NCBI RefSeq assembly: GCF_900129705.1
Contig: NZ_FQWO01000016.1
Coordinates: 1 to 64,000, forward strand
Source: Flavobacterium granuli
GTDB taxonomy: Bacteria > Bacteroidota > Bacteroidia > Flavobacteriales > Flavobacteriaceae
Reading direction: 5' to 3'
DNA length: 64,000 bases
Part shown: piece after piece, positions 18,171 to 27,252 of the stretch
Position numbering within the stretch: position 1 is the first letter of the stretch
How the letters are laid out: the number at the start of each line of letters is the position of its first letter
Made by a program: the position numbers and the translations under genes
The notes under the pieces: model-generated
Seen by the model: only the letters and a program-made list of their open reading frames with translations
Told to the model about the DNA's origin: nothing
The model's database searches: none

Positions 18171-19451
18171 ATGCATTCAACAACAGTTAAAAAAAAATCT
18201 ATTTTCGCTAATCTGACCACGCAAATACTTATTGCAATGGTCTTGGGGGGGATTTTGGGAATTATTATTCATAATTCGGTTTCAGTAGAAACAGCTACAT
18301 CATTTAGTAATAAAATTAAAATACTAGCTACAGTATTCATAAGATTAGTTCAAATGATAATTTCTCCTTTGGTATTTACAACACTGGTTGTGGGGATAGC
18401 TAAGCTGGGAAATGTTAGTGCTGTAGGGAGAATTGGGGGGAAAGCATTAGCTTGGTTTTTTACCGCTTCTTTGATTTCTTTGTTGTTGGGGATGTTTTTT
18501 GTAAATGTTCTTGAGCCTGGAGTTGGACTGAACTTATTAAATGTTGATTTAACTTCGGCAACGGAAGTAGCTGCAAAAACACAAAGTATTTCCTTCGAAA
18601 ACTTTATAGAGCATATTGTACCTAAAAGTATTTTTGAAGCAATGGCCACCAATGAGATTCTTCAAATTGTTGTTTTTTCAATTTTCTTCGGTTTAGCTGC
18701 CGCTTCTATTGGAGATCATGCTAAACCGGTTGTCAATGCGCTAGATAAGACTTCGCATATTGTTCTTAAAATGGTCAATTATGTGATGAATTTTGCTCCT
18801 ATTGGTGTTTTTGGTGCTATTGCAGGTGTTTTTGCTGTCAGAGATTTTCAAGAATTAGCAATCACCTATTTCAAGTTTTTTGGCTCTTTTTTGATTGGAA
18901 TCTCTTCATTATGGGTGATATTAATAGTAGTAGGTTATATCTTTCTTAAAAGCAGAATGACTTTGTTGCTAAAAAGGATTGTGAGTCCTTTAATAATAGC
19001 TTTCGGAACCACTAGTAGTGAGGCTGTTTTTCCAAAATTGACCGAAGAGTTGGAAAGATTTGGAGTAAAAGATAAAATAGTTTCTTTCATGTTGCCGCTA
19101 GGTTATTCTTTTAATCTAGATGGAAGTATGATGTATATGACTTTTGCCAGTATTTTCATAGCTCAGGCTTATGGTGTTCATTTAGATATGGGTACACAGA
19201 TGACGATGCTTTTGGTTTTGATGTTAACCAGTAAAGGAATTGCGGGAGTTCCCAGAGCCAGTTTAGTGGTTGTTGCCGCTACTTGTGGGATGTTTGATAT
19301 TCCAATTGAAGGTATTGCTTTGATATTGCCAATTGACCATTTTTGTGATATGTTTAGAAGCGCTACAAATGTTTTAGGTAATGCTTTGGCAACATCAGTG
19401 GTTGGTAAATGGGAAGGGGATAATGAAATGCTAAGCGAAATTTCGGAATAG
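18171..19451 (+). CDS. Dicarboxylate/amino acid:cation symporter (DAACS, GltP/DctA type)
   Basis: This inner-membrane symporter has 426 residues. It shows the family pattern: FIRLVQMIISPLVFTTLVVGI in the early helices, the serine-rich re-entrant loop FGTTSSEAVFPKL, NLDGSMMYMTFASIFIAQ, and SKGIAGVPRASLVVVAA followed by LPIDHFCDMFRSATNVLGN near the end. These loops bind the substrate and cations in GltPh-like proteins. Substrate could be aspartate, glutamate or C4-dicarboxylates. It is followed by its own terminator. Confidence 0.95.
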   Translation: MHSTTVKKKSIFANLTTQILIAMVLGGILGIIIHNSVSVETATSFSNKIKILATVFIRLVQMIISPLVFTTLVVGIAKLGNVSAVGRIGGKALAWFFTASLISLLLGMFFVNVLEPGVGLNLLNVDLTSATEVAAKTQSISFENFIEHIVPKSIFEAMATNEILQIVVFSIFFGLAAASIGDHAKPVVNALDKTSHIVLKMVNYVMNFAPIGVFGAIAGVFAVRDFQELAITYFKFFGSFLIGISSLWVILIVVGYIFLKSRMTLLLKRIVSPLIIAFGTTSSEAVFPKLTEELERFGVKDKIVSFMLPLGYSFNLDGSMMYMTFASIFIAQAYGVHLDMGTQMTMLLVLMLTSKGIAGVPRASLVVVAATCGMFDIPIEGIALILPIDHFCDMFRSATNVLGNALATSVVGKWEGDNEMLSEISE

Positions 19452-19502
19452 TAAGCAGATTTCCTCTTAAACGGGATAAACTTATAACATGTTTTTTAAT
19501 TT

Positions 19503-19541
19503 AAAGCCTGCCTGAATGTATTTCAAGCAGGCTTTTTTCTT
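19503..19541 (+). terminator. Terminator of the symporter gene
   Basis: A 14-bp stem with one mismatch, containing AAAGCCTGC and GCAGGCTTT, is followed by a T run, about 50 bases after the symporter stop. Confidence 0.87.
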
Positions 19542-19609
19542 GTGAAATAAATTTGAAATTGTGGCAGTGAAATGTTTTAAAGTTTTAAAATTTAATGGAG
19601 TAATATGGA

Positions 19610-19638
19610 TTGTTTTTTAAAATATAGCTGTATATTTG
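19610..19638 (+). promoter_or_regulatory. Promoter of the TPR hybrid kinase gene
   Basis: TTG (19610-19612) and TATATTTG (19631-19638) are 18 bases apart, close to the Bacteroidota consensus of 19-21. The ATG at 19657 follows 18 bases after the -7 box. Confidence 0.65.
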
Positions 19639-19656
19639 AATAATTAGTAGTAGTTT

Positions 19657-21873
19657 ATGTACAACGGGATTCAAATTATTCTTTTGATTTTATTTTCCTT
19701 AAATACTTTAAGTAGCCAATCCAATACTACTGAGGATATGCTTAGCAATAAGGAAATTTTGGGATTAATAAAGCAGTCATCCAGTTTCTTGCATGAGTAT
19801 AAATTTGAAAATTCTTTCGAAATTTCAAGAAAAGCTTTACATCACGCTATCATTAATAAAGACAATTATCTTATTGCAAGATCCTATAACAATATTGCTG
19901 CAAATTATCAAGGTTTAGCCGAGTATGATAAGGCTATTTTCTATTTTGTTAAAGGTTTGCTGTATGCTAATAGGACTAATAATGATACTATCAAGAGTTG
20001 GTTAAATAATAATTTAGGAAACTTGTATGGTTTTGATAAGAACCAATTCAGTACAGGATTAAAATATTATAAGAAAGCTTTATGGCATAGCGAAAAAACA
20101 AATGATAGTGCTCAAATTTATGTAACCAAGTTAAACTTAGCTTGGGCTTATTTTTATATAGGTAATTTTGAAAAAGGAGAACCTTATTTAAACTTCATTA
20201 ATGTTCAGCAAAAAAAGTTTGGCAGTGAGAAAACAGCGGTGGCATTAAACATGCTCAATGGGGTGTTTTATAGCCATAAAAATGAATATAATAAAGCACG
20301 TTCTTATTTTGTGAAAGCCATTGCATTAGGGAATCAAGGTAAAGAAAAGCAAGATTTGTCCTATGCTTATGACGAATATTCAAAGTTATTATTCAAGATT
20401 GGAGATTATAAAAAGGCCTATGAAAATATGGCTGCTTTTAATAAATTAAATAATGAGCTTACTGATTTTAAAAAACTAAGGAAAGCTAATTTAGAAGGTA
20501 TCAATCTGGAGCTAGATGAGTATAAAAGAAAAGTCAATACTATTGAAACTGAAAAAGAACTTCAATACCAAAGCTTAAAGAAATCAAGAATCATTGTAGT
20601 ATTGTTTATAGCTGCTTTGATTGTTTTGTTATTATTATTATATACCCTATATAAAAGCTATCGTTTTAAACAAAAGAAAAACAAGGAACTTACCATTACC
20701 AATAAAGAGTTATCCGTTGCAAAGGAAAATGCAGAAGTAGCTTCACTGCAAAAATCCCAGTTTGTATCCACGATTAGTCATGAATTAAGGACTCCTTTAT
20801 ACGGTGTTGTAGGGATTACAAATATGCTTTTGGATGAACATAAAGAACTGGCAAACAGTCCGCATTTGAGTTCACTTAAATTTTCGGCCAGGTATTTATT
20901 ATCATTGGTTAATGATGTGCTTCAAATTAATAAAATTGAAGAAAATAGAATTGTTTTAGAAAACATGACTTTTAATATTAGTGATGAAATCAATATGATA
21001 AAGAACTCTTTGTCTTTTCTTGCTAAGAATCATGATAATAAAATTAATGTTTATATTGATCCTGCAATTCCGGAATATTTAATTGGCGATAAATTAAGGC
21101 TTTCTCAAATTTTGATTAATCTGGTCAGTAACGCTTTGAAATTCACTCAAAGTGGTGAAGTCAAGATAAAAGTTGATTTGGTTAAATTGGAAGATAAGGA
21201 ATGTAGTGTTAAATTCAATATTGAAGACAACGGGATTGGCATCGCCAAAGAAGACCAAGATAAAATTTTTGATACATTCGTGCAAATTGGTAGAAAGGAA
21301 ATTGATTATCAAGGTACGGGTTTAGGTTTGGCAATTGTTAAGCGATTACTAAACTTGTTTGATAGTTCTATTAGTCTGGAAAGCGAGGCCGGAAAAGGCA
21401 CTAAATTTACTTTTGTCATAAAATTTGAACATGACTCTACTAAATCGGTTGAAATGATCAATAACATAGAGGTAGATTTAGGAACAAACCAAGTTTTTAA
21501 AATTTTAGTGGTCGAAGACAACAAAATTAATCAAGTTATTATTAAGAAAATTATTGAAAAGCAAAACAGCAATTGCATTATCGTCAATGATGGATTTGCG
21601 GCTCTTGAAATTTTAGATAAGGATAAATTTGACGTAATATTAATGGATATTAATATGCCTATAATTAACGGTTTTGAAACCACAAGAAGAATTCGTGAGA
21701 AAGGTATTAATACGCCTGTTATTGCTTTAACGGCCTTCAACAAAGAGGAAATTAGCGAAGAGGCGATTTCTGCTGGATTCGATGATATCATCAATAAACC
21801 TTTCGAATCCGAAGCCTTATTTAAGAGTATTAATTATTTATTGTTGAGACAGGAAACGCTTTCTTTAAACTAA
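19657..21873 (+). CDS. TPR-containing hybrid sensor histidine kinase / response regulator
   Basis: The 738-residue protein has a signal peptide, a periplasmic array of about five or six TPR-like helical pairs (roughly 30-280, e.g. YNNIAANYQGLAEYDKAIFY) and a coiled-coil stretch. A single membrane helix follows (about 311-333, VVLFIAALIVLLLLLY). Next come a HisKA domain with phospho-acceptor His375 in SHELRTP, an ATPase domain with ILINLVSNALKF, EDNGIGIA and GTGLGLAIVKRL, and a C-terminal receiver domain with phospho-acceptor Asp664 in LMDINMP and Lys in NKPFES. No DNA-binding output is attached, so the phosphate probably moves to another protein. The signal is unknown, and no regulated neighbour is evident. 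Confidence 0.93.
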   Translation: MYNGIQIILLILFSLNTLSSQSNTTEDMLSNKEILGLIKQSSSFLHEYKFENSFEISRKALHHAIINKDNYLIARSYNNIAANYQGLAEYDKAIFYFVKGLLYANRTNNDTIKSWLNNNLGNLYGFDKNQFSTGLKYYKKALWHSEKTNDSAQIYVTKLNLAWAYFYIGNFEKGEPYLNFINVQQKKFGSEKTAVALNMLNGVFYSHKNEYNKARSYFVKAIALGNQGKEKQDLSYAYDEYSKLLFKIGDYKKAYENMAAFNKLNNELTDFKKLRKANLEGINLELDEYKRKVNTIETEKELQYQSLKKSRIIVVLFIAALIVLLLLLYTLYKSYRFKQKKNKELTITNKELSVAKENAEVASLQKSQFVSTISHELRTPLYGVVGITNMLLDEHKELANSPHLSSLKFSARYLLSLVNDVLQINKIEENRIVLENMTFNISDEINMIKNSLSFLAKNHDNKINVYIDPAIPEYLIGDKLRLSQILINLVSNALKFTQSGEVKIKVDLVKLEDKECSVKFNIEDNGIGIAKEDQDKIFDTFVQIGRKEIDYQGTGLGLAIVKRLLNLFDSSISLESEAGKGTKFTFVIKFEHDSTKSVEMINNIEVDLGTNQVFKILVVEDNKINQVIIKKIIEKQNSNCIIVNDGFAALEILDKDKFDVILMDINMPIINGFETTRRIREKGINTPVIALTAFNKEEISEEAISAGFDDIINKPFESEALFKSINYLLLRQETLSLN

Positions 21874-21910
21874 AAGAGATTAGAACATCTTTTTGTTTCT
21901 AATCTCTTTT
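21872..21910. terminator. Bidirectional terminator between converging genes
   Basis: Arms 21872-21885 and 21897-21910 (AAAAGAGATTAGAA and its complement) with flanking A and T runs separate the kinase gene from hsp20. Confidence 0.88.
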
Positions 21911-21929
21911 TTAATTTCTTTAAGTGTAT

Positions 21930-22382
21930 CTATTTAACAGCGATAGTTTTAGCACTTTTGTTAGTTGCGCCTTCTTTTTTTGCAATTTCCAAATGTAAAA
22001 TACCGTCTTTATAATTGGCATTAACATTATTTTCATCGGCGTAATCAGGGAGACTAAAAGCTCTACTGAATGATTGATAGTTGAACTCCTTTCTGTAGTA
22101 ATTGTCTTTTTTGCTGTTTTCTTCTTTTTCCTCTTTTTTTTCAGAAGAAATGCAGAGCATATTGTTGTCGATTTCAATTTTAAAGTCTTCCTTTTTTAGA
22201 CCGGGAGCAGCTAATTCTACTTCAATTTTTTTGTCTGTTTCTTTCAAATTGACAGAAGGTAAATTACCGCCTAAAGATGAAAAATTCTTACCGTTCCAAT
22301 CCATAAGATCTCTAGATAAAAAATCATCAAAAAGAGTATTGACAATTGGAACAAAACCATTTCTTTTTACTATAGCTTCCAT
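21930..22382 (-). CDS. Small heat-shock protein, Hsp20/alpha-crystallin family
   Basis: The product is an ATP-independent holdase of 150 residues, the typical length. The alpha-crystallin domain spans about residues 40-145, with LPSVNLKETDKKIEVELAAPGLKKEDFKI (written here only as a region), SFSLPDYA-like AFSLPDYADENNVNANYKDG, and the conserved GILHLEIAKK motif at the C-terminal side. It stands alone between two strong terminators, as usual for flavobacterial hsp20 genes. Confidence 0.95.
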   Translation of the reverse strand: MEAIVKRNGFVPIVNTLFDDFLSRDLMDWNGKNFSSLGGNLPSVNLKETDKKIEVELAAPGLKKEDFKIEIDNNMLCISSEKKEEKEENSKKDNYYRKEFNYQSFSRAFSLPDYADENNVNANYKDGILHLEIAKKEGATNKSAKTIAVK

Positions 22383-22492
22383 AATTTTTTAAGATTGAGA
22401 TTAATATTATTTTTTATTAAAATTAATAAAAAACAGTTGAAATAGTTAATTTAAAAAGTTAATTAACTCGTTATTAGTATTTTACATATAAA

Positions 22493-22529
22493 AAAAACAC
22501 CTTTTACGATAATGGTAAAAGGTGTTTTT
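22493..22529. terminator. Terminator downstream of the helicase gene
   Basis: A perfect 15-bp stem (22493-22507 and 22515-22529) with an A run on one side and a T run on the other lies 25 bases past the DEAD-box helicase stop. It can act in both directions. Confidence 0.9.
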
Positions 22530-22553
22530 GAGGCTAACTAATTAAAATTTTAA

Positions 22554-23813
22554 TTAATACCAGCGTTTTTTATTTTGTTTCGAAGCGTTAGATTTTCTTG
22601 ATTTATGAGCACCACCACTGCGATTTGAGTTTTTAGGTTTTGTTGATCCCCCAGGAGCTGTTTCAGGACTTCCTGAATGCCATGGATAAGGATGGTCATT
22701 TATGGTTTTGACGTCTACTTTTATTAATTTTTGGATGTCTTTCCAATAACCATGTTCGTCTTTACTACAAAAAGAAATCGCAATTCCGCCGTTTCCGGCA
22801 CGTCCTGTTCTACCAATGCGGTGGACGTAAGTTTCAGGGATATTTGGCAGGTCAAAGTTGATAACAAAAGGCAATTGGTCAATATCAATTCCTCTGGCGG
22901 CAATGTCTGTGGCTACAAGTACGCCAATTTCTTTGTTTTTAAAGGATTCCAGAACACGTTGTCTTGCATTTTGTGATTTATCGCCATGAATGGCTTCGGC
23001 AGCGATGTTGTTTTTTCGTAATGCTTTTACAACATTGTCCGCACCGTGTTTCGTTCTCGAAAAAACCAATACATTCGATAAGTCTTGATTTTTTATTAAA
23101 TGATATAAAAGGTTTCTTTTTTCTGTTTTTTCAACAAAATAAACGTGTTGTTCTACATTTTCAGCTGTAGAGGAAACAGGGGAAACAGTTACGGTTTCAG
23201 GATCAGTCAAAAACATTTCGGCAAGTTCTCTTATTGCAATTGGCATGGTTGCCGAGAAAAAAAGAGTTTGTCTGTTTTTAGGGGTCAGCTTCACAATTTT
23301 TTTGACATCATTCACAAAGCCCATGTCAAGCATTTGATCAGCCTCATCCAATACAAGAGTATGCAAATGATCTAAGTCAATGAAACCTTGTTTGTGTAAA
23401 TCAAGTAATCTTCCCGGTGTTGCAATCAAAATGTCAACCCCGTTTTTTAAGGCATCAACCTGTGGGTTTTGAGAAACTCCTCCAAAAATGGTGAGTTGGG
23501 TTAAATTGGTATATTTTCCATAGTCATCAAAATTTTGACCAATTTGTACTGCTAATTCACGAGTTGGGGTAACTACTAGAGCACGAATTTGTTTGGCTTT
23601 TTTTGATGAACCTACAATGCGGTGTAATTGATGGATGATAGGAATGGCAAATGCTGCCGTTTTTCCCGTTCCTGTTTGTGCACAACCCACTAAGTCTCTT
23701 CCTGCTAAAACTAAAGGAATTGCTTGTTCTTGAATGGGAGTGGGAACGGTGTAGCCTTGTTCAAATACGGCTTTTTGTATACTTTTTGAAAGCGATAAAT
23801 CTTCGAATAACAT
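22554..23813 (-). CDS. rhlE: DEAD-box ATP-dependent RNA helicase, RhlE type
   Basis: The enzyme remodels RNA, usually in ribosome assembly, mRNA decay or cold response. The 419-residue protein has the Q motif region (FEQGYTVPTPIQEQAIP), Walker A AQTGTGKT (45-52), PTRELA, DEAD (156-159), SAT, and the C-terminal helicase core with HRIGRTGRAG. A basic, low-complexity tail (KSRKSNASKQNKKRWY) probably adds RNA affinity. Domain order and tail fit RhlE-like proteins, although several DEAD-box paralogues occur in these bacteria and the symbol is therefore approximate. Confidence 0.92.
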   Translation of the reverse strand: MLFEDLSLSKSIQKAVFEQGYTVPTPIQEQAIPLVLAGRDLVGCAQTGTGKTAAFAIPIIHQLHRIVGSSKKAKQIRALVVTPTRELAVQIGQNFDDYGKYTNLTQLTIFGGVSQNPQVDALKNGVDILIATPGRLLDLHKQGFIDLDHLHTLVLDEADQMLDMGFVNDVKKIVKLTPKNRQTLFFSATMPIAIRELAEMFLTDPETVTVSPVSSTAENVEQHVYFVEKTEKRNLLYHLIKNQDLSNVLVFSRTKHGADNVVKALRKNNIAAEAIHGDKSQNARQRVLESFKNKEIGVLVATDIAARGIDIDQLPFVINFDLPNIPETYVHRIGRTGRAGNGGIAISFCSKDEHGYWKDIQKLIKVDVKTINDHPYPWHSGSPETAPGGSTKPKNSNRSGGAHKSRKSNASKQNKKRWY

Positions 23814-23858
23814 ATTTTGGATATTAAATACCTTGTATTAAGTACAGAGATAGTTGTG

Positions 23859-23866
23859 CAAAGATA
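23859..23866 (-). promoter_or_regulatory. -7 box of the DEAD-box helicase gene
   Basis: On the minus strand this reads TATCTTTG, a fit to TAnnTTTG, 45 bases before the ATG at 23813. A -33 element is not clear. Confidence 0.45.
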
Positions 23867-23941
23867 CTATTATTATTTTTGGCATCTTTTTTTAATATTT
23901 AGCTGGCTAAATTGATTTTGACAACCAAATGCATGTGTTAA

Positions 23942-24979
23942 TTAGTCAATACTGCCGTTGGATTTTATAAAATCAGTAACAAGATAGCCAATCAACTTTC
24001 CAATTAAATGATTGTTTTTTTCTTCAGCCAAATCCGGTGCGCCTTCGCAAATGTGCAAATAAGCAGCATTTTTATTTTTACCAAAGAAAGAGATGAATTG
24101 TCTTAATTCTTCTACTGAGAAGCCGCTCATGGTCATCGCGCTACTGGCTATATTTGGGATGGCATCCAAATCGATTTCAATTCCATAGGAATCTGATTTT
24201 ATGAATTCCAGTGCGCTAATCATTTCTTTGCCGAATTCTTTTTCTTTTCGAATGTTTAGGCTGTCGTAAGTATTGTAACGTACTCGATCTTCTTTCTTCT
24301 TGATGATATCCAAGACACTTTTGGAAGTATAGTTTTCATGCAAACCGAAAATAAAATATTTTTTCAAGAAACCTTCCTCGTATGCATAAGAGAATCCGTT
24401 TCCACTATGACGTCCCTCTAGAATTCTAAAATCCGAATGGGCATCAAAATTTATGGCATTGACAGCTTTTCCTTTGGCCAAGGCGGTCCCTTTTATGTTT
24501 CCGTAAGAATTGTTGTGTCCGCCACCTATAATTATAGGGGTCTTTCCAGATTTTATAATGTTAAAAATAACATGAGAGACATCTTTGTCGATTTTCTCTA
24601 CCAGTTGACTTAATTTTGTGCGATCGCTGGTGTTATTAAAGTTTAAAAGTTCAACATCCTTCATTTCATCACAAACATCTATTTGTCCAAGAACGATGAT
24701 TTGACTGCCTTTGCAAAAACGATTATGCTGAATATTAGCGATATTTTTTATGGCGATATCCCAAGCTGATGCTGCGCCAGGTCTTCCAAAATTAGCTCTT
24801 ATACCAATGTCTTCCGGAATTCCTAACAGCACATATTTGGCTTCACAAGTCTTTAAAAATGAAATTAAATCGGTGTCTTTGGGTACCGTAATCATTTTTT
24901 CTCCAAACTTTATTTCACCACTTCTATGGTTAGTAATTTTCGCTAGATCATTAGCAGTAAAACGCAGTAGCTTTTCCAT
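23942..24979 (-). CDS. Arginase-superfamily hydrolase, probable formimidoylglutamase (HutG-like)
   Basis: The ureohydrolase-fold enzyme would split N-formimidoyl-L-glutamate into glutamate and formamide, the last step of one histidine degradation route. I use the ATG at 24979 (345 residues); a TTG seven codons earlier is possible. Metal-site motifs are present in family-variant form: IIGGGHNNSYG, NFDAHSDFR and EIDLDAIPNIA. The GGGHNNSYG form is typical of the flavobacterial hut-associated clade and unlike GGDHS of true arginases. The imidazolonepropionase gene 1 kb away supports a histidine role. hutH and hutU are not in the window. Confidence 0.8.
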   Translation of the reverse strand: MEKLLRFTANDLAKITNHRSGEIKFGEKMITVPKDTDLISFLKTCEAKYVLLGIPEDIGIRANFGRPGAASAWDIAIKNIANIQHNRFCKGSQIIVLGQIDVCDEMKDVELLNFNNTSDRTKLSQLVEKIDKDVSHVIFNIIKSGKTPIIIGGGHNNSYGNIKGTALAKGKAVNAINFDAHSDFRILEGRHSGNGFSYAYEEGFLKKYFIFGLHENYTSKSVLDIIKKKEDRVRYNTYDSLNIRKEKEFGKEMISALEFIKSDSYGIEIDLDAIPNIASSAMTMSGFSVEELRQFISFFGKNKNAAYLHICEGAPDLAEEKNNHLIGKLIGYLVTDFIKSNGSID

Positions 24980-25073
24980 AAAGGATAAAAATTTTTCCAA
25001 AAATAATATAATTGTCTTAACTTACGTTATAACTCAAATATATATTGTTAAATTTGGAAAAAAATAATTAAAA

Positions 25074-25958
25074 ATGGAAAATCAAAAAAGTAGTTCAAGT
25101 TTAAAAGCTGTTATAGCTGTTTTAGCGGTATTGCTAGTGGGAAGTTTAGTGTATATTTTTAAAATTACCTCAGATGCTGATACCGTACAAACTGAATTAA
25201 AATCCACAATGACTGAAAAAGAATCAGTTATGAAAGACTTGCAAGAGTTGAAAGCAACTTATGATGCTGCAATTGCAGAAAATACTTCTATGTCTGAAGA
25301 GTTAATTCAAGAAAGAGATAAGGTGGTAAGCTTAATGGCTGACTTGAATAAATCTAAAGGGGATGTAGCTTCATTGGCAAAATACAAAAGTCAATTTGTT
25401 GCTTTGCAAAACAACATGAAAGTTTTGATGGCGGAAAATGAAGGTTTGAAAAAAGAAAATACAAATCTTACCACACAACGTGATAGTACTATTGTAGTGT
25501 TAGGTGAGTCTAAAAAGTACAATGAAGTATTAGTAGGACAAAACGAAGAGTTATCAAAAGCGGTTGAAAAAGGGTCTAAATTGTCCGTTTTAAACATGAA
25601 AACTTCGGCTTATAAACTAAGAAGCTCAGGTAAACAGATTGAAACAGATAAAGCCAGTAGAGCTGATGTACTTAAAATTAGTTTTACGATTGCTGAAAAC
25701 CAAATTGCAAAATCAGGAGATAAAACATATTATGTACAGGTAATCGATAGTAAAAACAACGTTTTAGGTGATAAGAAAACGGAAAGTTTTGGGGATAAAT
25801 CTTTAACTTATAGTTTTGTGACAAATGTAAAATATGAAAACAAAACCGTTAATGTTTCGGAAGATTTGCCGGGTAAGGATTTTGCCAAAGGGACTTACTT
25901 TGTAAATGTTTTCGATAAAGATGAATTGGTTTCAAAAACAAGTTTTACTTTGCGATAG
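25074..25958 (+). CDS. Membrane-anchored coiled-coil protein of unknown function
   Basis: I do not recognise a named family. The 294-residue protein has one N-terminal membrane helix (about 10-29, LKAVIAVLAVLLVGSLVYIF). A long heptad-rich coiled coil follows (about 35-170, Glu/Lys/Leu-rich), then a C-terminal beta-rich domain (about 180-294, e.g. TYYVQVIDSKNNVLGDKK and FAKGTYFVNVFDKDELV). The topology suggests a periplasmic protein held in the inner membrane by its N-terminus. It lies between the two hut genes but on the opposite strand, so it is probably unrelated to histidine use. TAAATTTG at 25049-25056 is a likely -7 box, 17 bases before the ATG. Confidence 0.8.
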   Translation: MENQKSSSSLKAVIAVLAVLLVGSLVYIFKITSDADTVQTELKSTMTEKESVMKDLQELKATYDAAIAENTSMSEELIQERDKVVSLMADLNKSKGDVASLAKYKSQFVALQNNMKVLMAENEGLKKENTNLTTQRDSTIVVLGESKKYNEVLVGQNEELSKAVEKGSKLSVLNMKTSAYKLRSSGKQIETDKASRADVLKISFTIAENQIAKSGDKTYYVQVIDSKNNVLGDKKTESFGDKSLTYSFVTNVKYENKTVNVSEDLPGKDFAKGTYFVNVFDKDELVSKTSFTLR

Positions 25959-25980
25959 TAGCTTGCTAATTGAAAAATTA

Positions 25981-26010
25981 AAAAAAGAGGAACATTAGTT
26001 CCTCTTTTTT
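25981..26010. terminator. Bidirectional terminator between converging genes
   Basis: Arms AAAAAAGAGGAAC (25981-25993) and its complement (25998-26010) end exactly at the hutI stop codon. They serve both the coiled-coil gene and hutI. Confidence 0.88.
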
Positions 26011-27248
26011 TATGCAATAATTTTGCCTTCTATAATTACTGTTTCTATTAAATTACTGCCAAAAGCATAGGGCAATTGATAATAAGAAGGAATAGTTTTT
26101 GTAACAATCAGATTTGCTTTTTTGCCCACTGTAATACTTCCAAGGGTTTCGGAAACACCCATGGCATAAGCTCCGTTTATCGTGGCTGCATTGATTGCTT
26201 CTTCGGGAGTCATTTTCATTTTTATACAGGCTGTGGCTACAACAAAATTCATGTTTCCGGATGGAGTAGAGCCAGGGTTATAATCTGTGGCCAGTGCCAG
26301 AGGAAGTCCGGCAGCAATCATTTCACGTGCCGGCGTATAAGGAATACTTAAAAAATAAGAGCAAGACGGTAAAGCTACCGGCATGGTTTCGGTATTTTTT
26401 AAAGCCATAATGTCTTCTGTATTCATAACTTCAAGATGATCCACTGAGAGCGCATGGTGTTTTATACCCGATTGAATGCCTCCAATGGAGTTGAATTGAT
26501 TGACATGGATTTTTGGCTTTAAGCCAAAACTAATTCCCGCTGCCATAATTTCTTCCATTTCGGCTACCGTAAAATAGCCCGTTTCGCAAAAAACATCAAT
26601 ATAATCGGCTAATTTATTTTTGGCAATTTCAGGAAGCATTTCGTTTAATATTTCGTCAATATAGCCTTTTCGATCTTCTTTGTATTTTAATGGAAAAGCA
26701 TGAGCTCCTAGAAAGGTGGCTTTTATTGTTATTGGATAGTTTTCAGAAAGCTTTTTAATAACACGAAGCATTTTAAGTTCTCCATCGACTGTAAGGCCAT
26801 AACCTGATTTTATTTCGACAGCTCCGGTTCCCAATCGCATGACTTCTTCCAGTCTGGATTTTGATTGCTCGTAAATTTCTTCTTCGGTAGATTCGTTGAG
26901 TTTTTTGGCAGAGTTTAAGATGCCGCCACCGCGGTTAGCAATTTCTTCATACGTCATACCATTGATACGATCTACAAACTCCTGTTCTCGATTCCCCGCA
27001 TAAACAATATGGGTATGACTGTCGCACCAAGTGGGTAATACTATTTTTCCGGTGGCATCAATAACTTCATCGGCTTTGATTTGGGCTAAATTATCCATAG
27101 AACCAAAACCGGCGATTAAATCATCCTGAATCAATAAATAGGCATTTTTGATTGTAGGGAGAATTGCCATTTCGGCACCGGAAACTTTTGAAACAGAAGT
27201 TTCCCGCACCTGAAGCAATTCCTTGATATTTATGATCAGTGTTGTCAT
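26010..27248 (-). CDS. hutI: Imidazolonepropionase
   Basis: HutI hydrolyses 4-imidazolone-5-propanoate to N-formimidoyl-L-glutamate in histidine degradation; the neighbouring HutG-like enzyme uses that product. The start is the ATG at 27248 (MTTLIINIKELLQVRE), since the upstream alternative would overlap the preceding gene. The 412-residue amidohydrolase has the metal-binding CDSHTHIVYAGNREQEF, VEIKSGYGLT, FLGAHAFPLKY, HVNQFNSIGG, ALATDYNPGS and a late GKKANLIV. Length and motifs are normal for the family. Confidence 0.96.
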   Translation of the reverse strand: MTTLIINIKELLQVRETSVSKVSGAEMAILPTIKNAYLLIQDDLIAGFGSMDNLAQIKADEVIDATGKIVLPTWCDSHTHIVYAGNREQEFVDRINGMTYEEIANRGGGILNSAKKLNESTEEEIYEQSKSRLEEVMRLGTGAVEIKSGYGLTVDGELKMLRVIKKLSENYPITIKATFLGAHAFPLKYKEDRKGYIDEILNEMLPEIAKNKLADYIDVFCETGYFTVAEMEEIMAAGISFGLKPKIHVNQFNSIGGIQSGIKHHALSVDHLEVMNTEDIMALKNTETMPVALPSCSYFLSIPYTPAREMIAAGLPLALATDYNPGSTPSGNMNFVVATACIKMKMTPEEAINAATINGAYAMGVSETLGSITVGKKANLIVTKTIPSYYQLPYAFGSNLIETVIIEGKIIA

Positions 27249-27252
27249 GTTG

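Noticed and set aside
21920-22177. Lysine- and isoleucine-rich frame within hsp20
   Set aside because: It is an alternative frame of the small heat-shock gene, caused by its repeated GAA/AAA codons.
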